Of a stretch of DNA of 64,000 nucleotides, positions 37,301 to 51,360 are shown piece after piece (the first letter of the stretch is position 1; every line of letters begins with the position of its first letter). The notes below the pieces were generated by a model, which saw only the letters and a list, made by a program, of their open reading frames with translations, did no database searches and was not told where the DNA came from. Made by a program: the position numbers and the translations under genes. The DNA comes from Thunnus maccoyii (lineage: Eukaryota > Chordata > Actinopteri > Scombriformes > Scombridae), in assembly GCF_910596095.1 (NCBI RefSeq), contig NC_056551.1, positions 15,951,501 through 16,015,500 of the forward strand, read 5' to 3'.

Positions 37301-40169
37301 TACACTCTTCTGGGAAGGCCTGTCACAAGGTTTTGGACACTGGCTGGAAGGATTTGCTCCCATTCAGCCACAAGAGCACTGGTGACTGATGTTGAGCGAC
37401 AAGGCTTGTAGTCTGTATTTGGTTCCAGTTCATCTCAGATGTGTTGAATTGGGTTTGAGGCTCCTTTGAGGACCTTTCTTTGTACACGGGGACACTGTCA
37501 TGTTGAAAGAGGAGAGGGTCTTCATCAAACTGTTACCAAACTGCCATAAAATTGGAAGCAAGTTGGAAGTATAATATAAAATATCATTGTATGCTGTAGG
37601 GGTGTATCGTAGGAGTCTAGCAAACAACAAAAAACAACCGCTGACGAAAAGCACACAAAAGTATGTGAACGTTTGGTAAAGTGTATCTGTACATCTACTG
37701 TATCTATCCATCCATCTGAAAGCCAACACTGTTCTGAGTGCAAGTGGTGTGAGCAGTGAAAGCCCTGAGGGCTCTAAAGAGAAAAAGTGAGAGAGTGTCA
37801 ATCTTATGGCTCCAGACAGGCCTGGCTGTATCAGGCAAACTCGGGCAGACTCTAGATATGTGTGTGTGTGTGTGTGAGAGAGAGAATTAGAGAAAGGGAG
37901 AGAGCGAGGGAGAGTGGATGTAGAAGTCTCGTATGATTGTGATGGGAGGAAATAACAAGAGTGAGCCTGTATGAGAGCCTGTATGTATGAACAAGATAAT
38001 GAGCTGGCAAACTGGGAATTACTCAGCTCTCCCATCCTAGAGCCAGCACACCAGGGAAAAACTGAACAAATGAACAAGCACACAACTGACCATCACCCGT
38101 TCCCCGGTCTCGGGGCCATGGCGGATCTACAAGGCAAGACCCTTGATGAGGATAAATCTCTGCAGGAATTTCTCACATAATCTCTGACCTGACCTGAGGT
38201 TAACAACGGCAATTATTCAACTAGGCACCCATCATTGGAGCAGAAGCCCTTAAACAGGCCTGCTTAAGCTGTGACACAATACTGATACCTGAGAGAAGTG
38301 TATTGTCAAACCTCAACAATGAGCGTTGCCGACCTCTATTGAGATTCAGGGAACGACTCCCTTTAAAGTCACAGTTTTTTACCTCTGTAAGACTCCTGCT
38401 GAATGACAAATACTGACATGCAAGCACTCTGCAGACATTGTGCACTTGTGTGTACAACATGGTTCAGTGCATCCAATTAAATTATAATATGAGATCTGTG
38501 CTGGCAATGGTGCAGTGGACATATCAGTTCAGTTATGCATGCAATCGATGGCTCGCTCATCAGAATATAGTCGGTGTATTATGTTGTGTGCACTGGTAGG
38601 TTTTCAGGGATACAGTAGGTCTACTTCTGACTCACATCCTTATTTTTTGGTGTCCTTTATAAGATTTTGTCCTTGTTTCAAGTCAGCATCAAACTGATAG
38701 TGAGGCACAAACAAACAGAAATCCTTACGGTGGGTTGAGAGTATTAAGGTGCAGATGCAGCTGCAGGACAGCAGCATGTTGCATTAAACTTCTACAGACA
38801 GTAGTGATGAAACAATACTAATCGATTAATCAATTATTCAATTAAAAAATGTATTTGAAAACAATATTTCTAGTTGATTAATCGTTTTAAGTCTTTTAAA
38901 TGTCAAAACAATCACTGGTTTAATTGTGCGAATGTGCTGCTTTTCTGTTTCATATCGTTGTAAACTGAATATATTTGACTTTTAAACTGTTAATCTGACA
39001 AAACAAGCAATCGGAGGACATCACCTTGAGCTTTTGGGAAATTGTGATTTGCATTTTTCACTATTTTATTGACATTTTATGGGCTAAACAATCATAAATA
39101 ACCAACAGATGAAAAAGGGCTGGAACTAGTTAGGTGCAGCTGCATGACAACAGCATCTTGCATGAACTGTTGATTGACAGATGTGATCAGATCGATGCTG
39201 TTTCTATTGACAAGAGTGTATTAGTGTTATGCTGTATCTGGATTTTGATGGACAGGGTTTTAACTTATTAATGAGGATGTCTTTATTGACATCAGCTCTC
39301 CATGATCTCACTGAACTGCCCCTCGCCCCCTCACAGCCATCGTTTTTTTTTTACCTTTGACTCTCATGGTGCCACTTACTTTGTCCTTGGAGCTGCGGTG
39401 ACTCCAGAGCAAGAGACTCAATGGTCCTGACCCGGCTCTGCTGAGGCTGGGTTGGTTTGGTGACATGGCCCGGTTCGGCCCGGTAACACCCGCCCTCCGG
39501 CGCGATGGGAATCCTCTCCAAACTCCGCCCGGACCTCTCGAAGCCCGCGTTGTACCGCGCCGGCCCACACGCGGGGTACCCGGGCCCGTCTTCGGGCCTG
39601 GCCCGACCCTGCAAGGAGGACGCCCGGTGCTGCTGGGTGTTGGTCACGTTGCTCGGCCCCAGCGGACGCACCTTGTTCTCAACCCGGGTCCCGACGCTGC
39701 ATGAGGACAGCGGTGCGGGTTTCTGGGGCTGCTTTGGAGCCTGCTGCGGGTGTACGGCAGCCTGGGCCTTTAAGTGGGAGCTGTTCTCTGGGTTGAGCAT
39801 GGAGTACCGCAGCCCCGCAACGAACCGCTCAAAGGTGAGGCAGCCATGCGGTGGAGTGACCCTCCTGAGGCAGTTAAGCACCCCGCCGGGCAGGTCTCGG
39901 GTGTCTGCGCCCTGCCAGCGGCTCTCGATCTCCGAGATGTGGACATAACCGCGTCCAGCGTCATCCAAAATGTCAAACAGCGTCCTCAGACTGTGCAGGA
40001 AGGCTTTGGGGAGGCCATCTGTTGAATACTCCGTCTCTTTGGGCTGCATTTTGGCCGTTTTAAAGCACTCCGCCTTCGCTTGAGACGCCTCTTTTCTTGG
40101 CCCAACTCTGCCGTAAATCACCGACGTCCCGTTCACTTTGCAGCCCTGCTCGGTCGCTATCAAAGCCAT
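28317..40169 (-). CDS. sapcd2: Suppressor APC domain-containing protein 2 (SAPCD2)
   Basis: Six coding exons, all phase-matched: 40169-39380, 35577-35444, 31456-31310, 30121-30020, 28682-28563 and 28445-28317 (TGA). The product is 473 residues. The N-terminal part carries the suppressor-APC domain at about residues 51-125 (DGLPKAFLHSLRTLFDILDD, then IESRWQG, LTFERFVAGL), matching vertebrate SAPCD2 almost word for word. A variable Pro-rich middle follows. Exon 2 has RRHTISNGVDYGM, exon 3 LKQMKELEQEKDSLL and RDWYQGQ, exon 4 IPKLQEVNRCLNDL, and exons 5-6 the C-terminal coiled coil DQNRLLTQEVTERSERIAQL ending MDSTFI. The start was chosen as the first ATG, in good context (CTCCATGG); the frame upstream lacks an ATG. 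Known role: SAPCD2 (p42.3) acts at the cell cortex and limits planar spindle orientation through LGN/NuMA-type partners. Exon 2 uses the weak donor GTTGGT. Confidence 0.95.
30660..31080 (+). repeat. Unclassified interspersed repeat, copy 2 (sapcd2 intron 3)
   Basis: Matches the complement of 8640-9080. It opens near CTCAAAAATATGTGCTTCTAC and ends near CATATCAGACATAAACTAG. This copy lacks the insertion seen in the other. Confidence 0.65.
32770..33085 (+). mobile_element. hAT-type MITE (ATTAATCG family), sapcd2 intron 2
   Basis: It carries the family core AAATGTGAATATTTTCTG, GGACAAAAGAAGACATTTGAGGA and CTTTGGGAAACAG between ends rich in ATCGATTAATCG words. Its outer TIRs are decayed. Confidence 0.65.
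33096..33243 (-). mobile_element. hAT-type MITE fragment (ATTAATCG family)
   Basis: Partial copy in reverse orientation (GAGAAAAGCAGCACATGC..., TTTGGCATTCCTGCTTGATAAATGACTT, then GATCAACTAATCGG), lying end to end with the preceding copy. Confidence 0.55.
33486..33672 (-). other. GC-rich exon-like block in sapcd2 intron 2
   Basis: A strong acceptor (a long pyrimidine tract ending TCCCACCCAG) at 33673 and a consensus donor (CTCTGG then GTGAGTAAG) after 33486 bound 187 bases of GC-rich DNA in an otherwise AT-rich intron. One frame stays open throughout (reading ...AWTAVWAAYTTVFIPL...). In the frame set by sapcd2 exon 2 it meets a stop after about 49 codons. It could be an alternative or poison exon, or an exon of an unknown transcript. 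It has no counterpart in the SAPCD2 proteins I know. Confidence 0.35.
34482..34645 (-). mobile_element. hAT-type MITE fragment (ATTAATCG family)
   Basis: Reverse-orientation partial copy (AAATCCTCACATTTGAGAAGC, TTTTTGCTTGAAAAATGATTAAA) ending at TAGAGCTGCAAC, where it abuts a second copy head to head. Confidence 0.6.
34633..34971 (+). mobile_element. hAT-type MITE (ATTAATCG family), full-length
   Basis: Starts TAGAGCTGCAACAATTTG, keeps GTAAACTGAATATCTTTGGG and TGGACTGTTGGTTGGACAAA, and ends AATTAGTTGAAGCCCTA. Both terminal repeats are recognisable. Confidence 0.7.
37215..37620 (-). mobile_element. Tc1-like transposase remnant in sapcd2 intron 1
   Basis: The minus strand reads AYNDILYYTSNLLPILWQFGN and then FNMTVSPCTKK. 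This corresponds to the AYQDILDNxVLPTLWQQF...FQHDxAPVHKA segment of a widespread fish Tc1/mariner transposase. Farther on come CTTCTGGGAAGG (the SLPRRVEAV region) and the end motif GGACAAAAGTATGTGGCC. It has several frame changes and a missing 5' half, so it is inactive. Confidence 0.72.
38808..39125 (+). mobile_element. hAT-type MITE (ATTAATCG family), sapcd2 intron 1
   Basis: Contains TTGATTAATCGTTTTAAGTC, GTAAACTGAATATATTTGA, CTGACAAAACAAGCAATCGGAGGACATCACCTTGAG and the TTTTATGGGCTAAACAATCA end. It is decayed at both termini. Confidence 0.62.
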
Positions 40170-40190
40170 GGAGGTATTGATAATACCCAC
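39480..40190 (-). promoter_or_regulatory. CpG-rich first coding exon of sapcd2
   Basis: CpG density is high from about 39480 to 40190 (GCGTTGTACCGCGCCGGCCC, CGCGGGGTACCCGGGCCC) and drops sharply on both sides. This matches a CpG-island type start. The transcription start itself is not resolved; a second CpG-rich patch lies at 40360-40490. Confidence 0.45.
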
Positions 40191-42386
40191 TGACTAATCA
40201 ATCAAAAACACACCAACACAAGTTGGCTAACTTTATATAAACACACACCTGGACATGCACAGAATAATTAGACGATTTATCGCTTACTAAACAGCAAAAT
40301 CCTTACAATTAAAGAGATTTTTAGCCTAAATTTGATCGTTTTGAGTGTCTACCTTCCCACTGAAACTCCGCCGCTCTCTGATCCATACTTTCCTTTTTCT
40401 GCCGAGGACCGCCCTTCAAACGGCTGTGCGCGAGAGTCCCGGGACCAGCCATTGGACGCGGTGTGCACGAGCTGAGCGCTGATTGGTTCAGGCCTGAGGT
40501 AAGCTCCAGTTTGAGTTGTGCTTTTGTTATTATTACTAATGCAGAGACGTTATTCATAAAGCCTGCATATTATCCCTCCACTTAATCAGAAAGAGCTGGG
40601 TGAACTATCATCTTACAGCCCCCAAACAGCCTCCATGAGAGGCAGAATCCCCCTTTTTAAACCATTAAAGCCCCTTAAAATTTCACTCTATAATTAAGTT
40701 GTAATGATAATGAAGTAAACAGTTGATCATTCTTGACAAACTGCATCCTATTGGTGTAGTTTATATGCCTCAAAACTTACCCTTATAGCTAACCCCTTAT
40801 CTGAATAATTATAGTATATATCCACCTACTATTTGTATATAAAGTAATGTCATTTTTTACCATTTAATATTTATCTCAGCACTTCTTGCGTCACTTCTTT
40901 GCACTATTTGTATCCTGTTTACAGTCCACAGAAACTGTTTCACCTGTATATATAACATGTGTATATTTCTGAAGATTGTTGTGTTGTTATTTTGTGTAAG
41001 TACATTGAGAGCCACTAAAGCAGAGTCAAATTCCTTTTATGTGTAAACATACTTGGCCAGTAAAGATGATTCTGATATAATAATTATATTGTTTGCAGAT
41101 GATACAAACATTTTTTGTTGTGGTAAGAATTTGAAACAACTTTTGGATACAGTGGAAAAAGAATCGAAAATGCTAAAGAGTTGGTTTGATTTTAATAAAC
41201 TAATGACTGAATTGAAGTAAAACTAATTTTACCATCATTTTTTCTATTTGGTTGCACTTTAGAATAAGTCTAACCCCCTAAAGTAAGCTACTCTCAAGTG
41301 ACAACAATCACAATAAATATGCAATGATATTATATCAAGATTTCCTCTCAGTCAGGCTGAAAAGCTGCATTCACTCTCCGTTAGACGTCCCTGCACACAA
41401 CTTGAATTCCCAACTTTCACAGAGTCAAAACACATCGCAACCATTTCTTGACACTTTTCCTGTTTCTCTTCTCCAAAGCGATGAGTCACACAGAGAAACT
41501 CTCAGTCCCTGCACAGGCCCGTGTTTATCTCTGACCTGCCCAGACATGAACGCTCATCCCGTTACTATCTGCAAAAACTGCACCAGTGATTCATGTTGAA
41601 GATATACTGTCACACTGTCACAAAGCACTCCTTGTAATTTACCTCCTGCCTTACTATACATGAGCTATTGAACTATTTTCCCTGTCAGACCAGTTATTGA
41701 ATCACAAATTTCCTCTGTTGTGTTCATCACATGCACTGCACATTGTTCAAAAGAGCCTGAAAGATAGGACGACAATCAATAATAAAGATATGGGCTCTCT
41801 ACTCCCCTCTGATAATCACACATACACCAGTTCTTGTTAACACACTAATTTGTGAGAATTGATAATGGCTGCAGGCCGGACAGAGAGAGGGGTCCAATTG
41901 ATCAGATGATCAAATACCCAATAACACTATTTCAGAGTATAGATTAAACCCAGCGGTGGTTCTGGTTTTTCCAATTGGAGCTGCAGAAATGTTGTAAATT
42001 GTGTTTGCTTTAAGGCTTTTTTCTGGACTGCCATTTCAGCCTTGATTGTTATATAACCAAAGAAGAAGACAGAAAGTGAAGGAAAGAGGAGAAAGAGAGA
42101 GACACACACACACACACACACGCTGTCCAGTAGGAGCTCAGCTCAGTGCGATCACTCCACTCACAGAGGTCAGACAAATGAGCGCTCACTCTTGCTCTCT
42201 TCGTCTCGCTGTCTTCTGCTGTCACGCACATGCACACTCTCTCGCTCACGCTGTAGGCTTTATAAACCACGCCAGGGGTTGCCCAGCGTGCCAAAGGCCA
42301 GTCCATATTGCTGTTTTTTCTTGTGTGTGTGTGTGTTATTGGATGTGTGCAGAACCTCAGCTGCACTGGCCAGTCAGTCCTCTCAT

Positions 42387-42417
<31 letters not shown>

Positions 42418-44986
42418 TCCCTTATTATCTCCTGTTTGTTCTCTGTTAGTCTTTTCCTTAAGCTGTATCAGTGTGCATGTGACAAAGGATTTGAGAGCTT
42501 ATTCAATTCATGAACCCTGGGTTGTTGTTTTTTTTTATTTGGATGGGGAAAGACACAGAAAGAGACTTCAAAATCTTGGAGGTGTTAAATCAGATTTGAA
42601 TTACAGTGGGAGGACGAGAGCGAGAGCAAGCAAAGAGTGGGGGTGGAATCAGGCTGCACAGGGATGGAGAGAAAAAAAAAAAAAAAAGAACATTAAACCA
42701 AAGCCAAAAATCTTCCCTCATTCAGATTGCCTTTACTATGAGGATCTCCCATCCAGACTGCAAGCACATTTCCCTCTCCGCCACTGTGAGCTCAGAATTA
42801 GTGCATTTCTTTGGCTTGTTCTCCATAAATCAAACGAATCCTGGACTTTGGTCACTTAGTTCACTCGAGGTGTTGAGGCGTGCTTGAAAGACGTTATTGT
42901 TTCAGTGACCTGCACTCCAGCAGACTTTATGTTGCTAACACAAACTAGTTCGGCTATGCAAATTGGAGTCACAGCAGGATTTAAAAAAGCACAATGAAAT
43001 TATAATTTTTTTCTTTTCTGGACAACACAAAATGAATCTCATTTACATGCATTTACAGCTGTTTTTTTTTCAGCACTTCTGCATCACTAGTAGCAATTAT
43101 AGAGTCAGAATAAAGAGCAAGTGGCTGCAGCTCTTCGGGATCTGCACAGAGATTTTAAAGGAACCTGGCCTCAATATCCAATAATTTGACATTACTTATA
43201 GTTGACAACATCTGACATTGTGAAGGGGGATGAATGCTCTATCATTTTGTGTGTAAGGTCTCAAGTACTGGCAGCTTTAAGGGGATGGCAGACGTTCAAA
43301 ATAGTAATACCTCTGGGTTGTTGCCAAGCCCTGGCAGGATGTTCAGTATACCTCTCTGTTCCTCATTGGATATACATTTTTTTTTCTAATTTGTGTGTTT
43401 ATATTTGCTCAATCAAAACCAATTGAAGCGGGGGAGGCATCCAGCGTGCCAAGGCTTCTTGCCTCCACCTCAACAGGCATGACTGGATATGTGTGAAATA
43501 TTTGTATGGGACAGGTTGTATAGCCTGTCTTTTTAAATTAGTGACAGTCCTAATTCTGACCCAGGAATTGTGAGTTACTGCCTCTGGTCCTGAGAATATG
43601 ATAATGATTTTGAGTTAACCTCATTTAATCATTTTTGACGCTGGTACTCTGATCGTGTCCAGTTTTACGGTTGTCCTGTTCTTTCCTCTCTGTTTTGTTA
43701 AAAACAGGAACATGGGGTGTCTTTGTGTCTGTAGATGAGGTGAAGATAGATCACTTTGTCTTTGTACTGCACACACTATCAAGAATACAGTATATGCTCT
43801 ATGATATGTTGTGTTTTTTAAATTGTACTGTATACTGTTGAATTATAAAAAGATTCAAATGAAGAAAGGGAACTGCTTGATACTTATTTAAAATCTCCAC
43901 AATCTGTGATAATTCCTCCGTAAAGAACAGCACACAAACACTGAATTTGCAATGACTTCTACATTTCCGTTGCCACCTTTTAGTCCTTTGTCACAGAGGA
44001 CATTTCGACATGTCACAGTAGGAAAAGCATGGGTGTAAATGATTAAATAAATGATGGCTGAATTCCATTTAGCTGTGTCACTTTCAGGGTCCTGCTATTG
44101 TGCATGCTGGCTAACTGTGACGGCTTACTGGGACACTTGAATAAACTGGGTAACACCTGTAATTTTCCTACTTTGACAAGTCAAAATATCTACAGTGAAA
44201 AATATTCTTTGTTCATGCTGCCATCGCTTATAAATATGCATCTATGTGGTATTTATGTTTTGCAAAAATGCACAAAATGTATATAAATTGCAACAGGATT
44301 CATGTTTACTCATTTTATGAATGTCGGGGTCATTATATCATCAGCAAACTGAAGATGGGATGAACATGCAGCATCAAAATGATTTCCAGTCAATTACACT
44401 GTGGCACTGAATGTTTATTTATCAGGATGAATCATCCCACAAAGATTTGCTCTCTGTAGTCTAAGGCATACATGAAAGGAAATATCAATATGTAATTTAG
44501 ATTACATGCTTAAAAGATAAAAAAAAAAAGCAAACAAACTGGTGATTTAGTTGGTTACTCGACCCTCCTGTATCTTCAGCACACAGTCCTGCATGTCCGT
44601 GAGGTATTACAGTGACAGCTAGGGATTTGAAGTGGTACTGCAGTGTTAATTCTGTTGCATGTCAAACAAACACATCCAAATAATAATACCGGATCACAAG
44701 CTTAACATCTGATTCCTCCTAAAAACCCGAACTAATTCCTGACCTCTGATTCAGAAAACTTTATCCACACATTAATGCTGTTATGAAATTCAAAAGCTGT
44801 ACAAACTCTGAAATTGGAAGAAAAAAAAAAACACTTCCTTCATTTGGTGTATTGCAGAAATAAGATGCAATTAAATGCAGAATGTATTATGTCACACCCA
44901 GCTTTTCTGAATATCTCCAGCAAAGTACATTTTCTGAAAATGTGTCGTTATATACAGTAGATAAACAAGTTTGTTTATGATCCTGT
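40191..44986. other. Intergenic region between sapcd2 and tmem141
   Basis: Holds the LINE fragment, (CA)n tracts at 42102-42121 and 42391-42417, an A-rich run at 42668-42687, and otherwise AT-rich sequence with no gene recognised. The tmem141 3' UTR should occupy the right end; a minus-strand AATAAA candidate lies opposite TTTATT near 44412. Confidence 0.5.
41070..41262 (+). mobile_element. LINE reverse-transcriptase fragment
   Basis: The plus strand reads ILFADDTNIFCCGKNLKQLL and then VEKESKMLKSWFDFNKL. This is the FADD catalytic box and the following thumb region of a non-LTR reverse transcriptase. Frame shift and truncation follow at once. Only this block is recognisable. Confidence 0.75.
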
Positions 44987-47562
<2,576 letters not shown>

Positions 47563-47793
47563 TTTGTCGACTTTTGAGAAGCTGGAGGTTTAAGTCCTAT
47601 ATGAATAACAACATTAGCTCATGCTGACACTACACTGTATACATAAGTCTCCTGTTATAAAACTTCCGTCCTCTGCAAGCCAAAAAAACACAGAAAGAGG
47701 AGAAAACAGCAGTTTGTATTAAAAACAATGGCGACACTTAAAGGAGAGGAGGTGGTACTGCAGGCTACAGCTGATCACACGTGAATGTTAGAG

Positions 47794-48381
47794 TTAAAGG
47801 ATAGCTTCATAATTTTTCAAGTCTGTCTTAAAACAACAGTCAGGTGTCCGTATGAACACTGAAAGAGGTTTTCCTCGCTGTAATCATTCCTCCTGTTCAT
47901 ACTGGCTGTTATAAGATCCCCTTATATGTGCTTTCAATGTGAGTGATGAGGGACAAAATCCACAGTGTGTCCGCACCGTCATTTTGTGCAAAAAGAAATG
48001 CATTTAAAAGTTTATGTGAAGCTTATATGGGGCTTCAGTAGTTTGAGTTAGTCACATCAAGTGGATATCTGCCACATTTGCAGTCTTTTTAGCATCAGAT
48101 TCCCTCTTTGTGTTTCTCTGTTGAGCTGCAATGGAGGTATAATAACAAAAAGAGGGACTTGGACACTAAAAAGACTGTAACACTGACAGATATCTACTTG
48201 ATTTGAATAGTTTGGAGGCTGAAGCTCCATATCAGATAAACTTTTAAACACATTTTTGCACAGAAGGAGGCCAGTTATGAACAGGAGAAATGATTACAGC
48301 AAGAGGAAAAAAAAGGTTTCAGTGTTTTTGGGCACCTGACTGTTGTTTTAAGGCTTGAAAAATTGTGAACACGTCCTTTAA
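47794..48381. mobile_element. Long foldback element upstream of tmem141
   Basis: Nearly the whole ~590 bases form one imperfect palindrome. The left arm (TTAAAGGA...AATTTTTCAAG, AAAACAACAGTCAGGTG, TGTAATCATT(C)CTCCTGTTCATA, GTGGATATCTGCCA, CAGTCTTTTTAG) is met in reverse complement by the right arm, with the turn near TTTCTCTGTTGAGCTGCAATGGAGG (about 48115-48140). No coding capacity. It resembles a hairpin repeat common in percomorph genomes. Confidence 0.78.
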
Positions 48382-49369
48382 GTTTTAGAAGTTATTTGCA
48401 CAGTTTACAATGAAACAGAGATTTAAAAAAAAATATATTGTGCTGTTCAGATTCAAAAAAAGAGAAAAAAAGCATCATAAAGGCATCTTACCAAAAAAAG
48501 AAATAAAACAGCATTTAAAATGACATCTAAGCAATAAACTAAACCACAGCAGCTTTAAGTTTAAGGCCCAGTAATCACATAAACACATGGAAGTTGTTGC
48601 TTAAATAAAGTCATCACAGTAAATTGTCTTTGTGTCCAGTGATTGCCGTGTGGGACTTGCCTAGACAGCCCATCCTGCTGACCTCTGTGACCCCCCTCTG
48701 TTGAACTTTGACATCACAGCGACCGCAGAGAGTGAAGCAATCTGCTGGTGATTGGAGATGTGCGGGAAGAAGAAGAAGAAGAAGGGGAGGAGGAGGAGGA
48801 GGCAGATGGAAAGAATCCAACTACCGCTGAGACACAAGTAACAACACAGAGGCTCAAGTTACCAAATGGCCATAGCAGAGCTGCTGGACATCTGGTGCTT
48901 GTTATACAAGAGAGAGAAGACGGGATGATACAAGTGAGTAACAGTATAAAGCCACAGAGTGAAAGAAAGCTTAGTATGTTTTAAAAGTGTTTACATGATT
49001 ATATATTTACACGTTTCTGTCACACAAGCTACGTTACTACACACACACATCAGGGTTCATCCAGTCAAATCTCAGGAGCCCAAAACAACAACTACAGATT
49101 AATTTAATAACCTGATTATGATACTTTATTTATTTATTTATTTATTTATTTTGCTTTTCCTATCATTAAGACAGGGTGAAAAGAGCTACAAGTTAATAAG
49201 AAAAATAAACATAATAACATGTTATTATTCTCTTCATTGATTTATCTTTTTGTTATTTTTTCAATAAAGCATTTATACAGTAAAATGTGAGTAAATAGTA
49301 ACAAAATGGTAATAAAGATTTGTCAGAGCCCAGAGTGATATATCTTCAACTCGCTTGTTTTATCTGAAC

Positions 49370-49447
49370 ACCCTAAAGATATTTAATTAACAATGATATT
49401 AAACAAAGAAAAGCAGCAAATCTTCTAATTTGAGTAGCTGGAACCAT
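49370..49447 (-). mobile_element. hAT-type MITE fragment (ATTAATCG family)
   Basis: Short reverse copy: AAGATATTTAATTAACAATG, AAAGAAAAGCAGCAAATCTTC, TAGCTGGAACC. Confidence 0.5.
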
Positions 49448-50101
49448 CAAAACCTGAACAGGTGTGTAACATTTCATACAATTCTACCCATAGGTGGCAC
49501 TACAGTAACAACATAATATGATATTTCAACAATTCTCTTGTCTATAATAAAATCAAACCTTGTACACAAGTTCTTCATGTGAATGTGTACAACATATTGA
49601 ATCATGGCACCAACAGCTCCACCTTGTGGCCATTAATAAAACACCACCAGGCTACTATTTAACTGCCATATCTGTTAAATGTAATATTCCATGGCAACCA
49701 AATTCAGCAAAGTTGTACAGATGGTGATGTTGAACAAGTCTGTAGCATTTGATATAATTTCACCTGTAGGTGGCGCTACAACATTTATACATTTACAGCT
49801 GGAGCAGCAGCAGCAGCAGATATCTACAACAGCACAGAGTTGGCACATGTCTGCCTGAACAATCAATGGGTGAGTTTATGTTTTCTTTGCTTAGCATGGG
49901 CAAAATACATTATATTTCCAATCAATTTGAATTGAGCTATATGTCCTTACTTCTGTCATGATAATGATTTGGCACCATGTCATCTGATCACAACATTAAA
50001 AATACAAGATATTTTACTGGTTTTTTTTTCATTAAGCCTGAGATCTATTCTTTGCGATTCTTATCAAAAAATCTTGATGTTTTGGAGTTTTTGCTCAAAT
50101 T

Positions 50102-50138
50102 GTTATCTTGAAGTGAATTTTATTCACTTCAAGATAAC
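50102..50138. other. Perfect 17-bp hairpin
   Basis: GTTATCTTGAAGTGAAT, three T residues, then the exact complement ATTCACTTCAAGATAAC. No known element was recognised around it. Confidence 0.9.
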
Positions 50139-50439
50139 ATTAAATATGAAAAGCATTGGAGTAAAATTAAGTTTTGAAATCAGTCTTGCTAACTAGCTAC
50201 ATTTGCATCTGTTTAATACATCTGTACTAAAATAAGCTTCAGTGGCAAGTCAACATTTCTGAGAGTGGACAGGTCCTCCTGGGGACTGCTGACCCAGGGG
50301 GAACCCCAGGAGGCAGCAGCTCACTGCAGCTGGTCTGGACTGCTTCTGGGGGGGGGGGGGACACCCAGGGGGGAAAGTGGGAGAAAGCCCCGGGAGGCAG
50401 CAGTCTCTAGGGAATGCCAGAAAGGCAGCACTCGCTACA

Positions 50440-50860
50440 GCTGGTCTTGGTTTGTTCCCTGGTGCAACAATGTCCACCCTCCTATAACAATCCTTATTGC
50501 AGCAGAGCAGAAGGAGCCTCCAACTGGACTCTCTGTTGTCTGACCAGGAGGTTGTGTAGGGGGTGTGTAGTGTTGTCCGTTATGTTGAACAGCTTCTCCA
50601 ACATCCCTCTCTCCACAACCAGCTCTAGGGGCTCCAGAGCAGTCTCCAGCACAGAGCCCACGTTCTTTATCAGGTGGTTCAGTTTCTTCAGTCACCGGCT
50701 CTGATGCTGCTGCCCCAACAGATGGCTGCAAAGGAAACTGCCACAACAGGCAGGTAGAGGATCTCCAACATCTCTCTGCACACACTGAAGGACCTAAACT
50801 TCCTCAGGATGTAGAGTCTGCTCTGTCCCTTCCTGTAGACTGTAACACACCCCCCATTCC
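50440..50860 (-). mobile_element. L2/CR1-like LINE, 3' coding end
   Basis: The minus strand reads VYRKGQSRLYILRKFRSFSV, MLEILYLPVVAVSFAAICWG, and then LVVERGMLEKLFNITDNTTH with PLHNLLVRQQ. This is the C-terminal part of a fish L2-like reverse transcriptase. Frame changes occur, and the 5' part with the catalytic box is absent. A GC-rich imperfect duplication (GGAGGCAGCAG...CAGCTGGTCT) lies just beyond at 50265-50445. Confidence 0.72.
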
Positions 50861-51240
50861 CCTTTACCCATCTTACCGTTAATACCATTAATAGACTGAA
50901 CTCCTTCATGATAATACAATCTTCATGTTCTGCGCTACAGATTCATACAGGTTTTGATGTCTGTATAATCAAAAGCGATCAGTCGGAGGGGAAACATGGG
51001 GATAAAGATGTTTTTAGCCCAGTGACAGATGTGAAATATTACATAAATGTAGTCATTTGTTTCACTATTTAGTAATGTTGTTAATTAATTAGGTAACCTA
51101 TTTCTCATTGGGTAATTTGTCATATTAATGAGGAAGCCAATCAGTGACCCTGCTGTTGGTGGGATCATTTTTCCCAGAATGCCGTGCAGCGAGTGTGTCA
51201 CAGAAAATGTGAGTGAGCCAATGTTTACCTCTTGTTTATC

Positions 51241-51360
51241 TTTTTTTTTCTATCCTTCCTTCTTTCCTCCTTTCTTTCTATCTTACTCCCTTCCTTTCTT
51301 TGTTTCCTTCCTCCATCCCTCCTTTCCTTCCTCTCCTCCTTCCTCACTTCCTTCCTTCCT
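51241..51360. repeat. (TTCC)n-rich microsatellite
   Basis: Pyrimidine-rich TTCC, TTTC and CTCC words without a single perfect unit. The same motif separates the following tandem units. Confidence 0.85.

Larger units (their letters stand above)
35578..39379. other. sapcd2 intron 1
   Basis: Carries the Tc1 remnant, one MITE, a short stretch near 36730-36800 that resembles a fish SINE (CTTTTCTGTGTGAATTAACATGTTC), and a small TG/GA tract at 37860-37885. No alternative coding exon was seen. Confidence 0.6.

Noticed and set aside
37430-38083. 217-codon minus frame
   Set aside because: The right part has no coding character and the left part is the Tc1 transposase remnant.
40170-40190. Seven-residue N-terminal extension of sapcd2
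   Set aside because: It begins at GTG, not ATG; the ATG at 40169 has good context.
42049-42450. Several overlapping frames around CA tracts
   Set aside because: They consist of Thr-His or Val-Cys repeats read from (CA)n microsatellites.
48748-48984. Plus frame with a Glu-rich start
   Set aside because: The acidic run is a GAAGAAG/GGAGGAG simple repeat, there are no splice or homology signals, and the rest of the peptide is not recognised.
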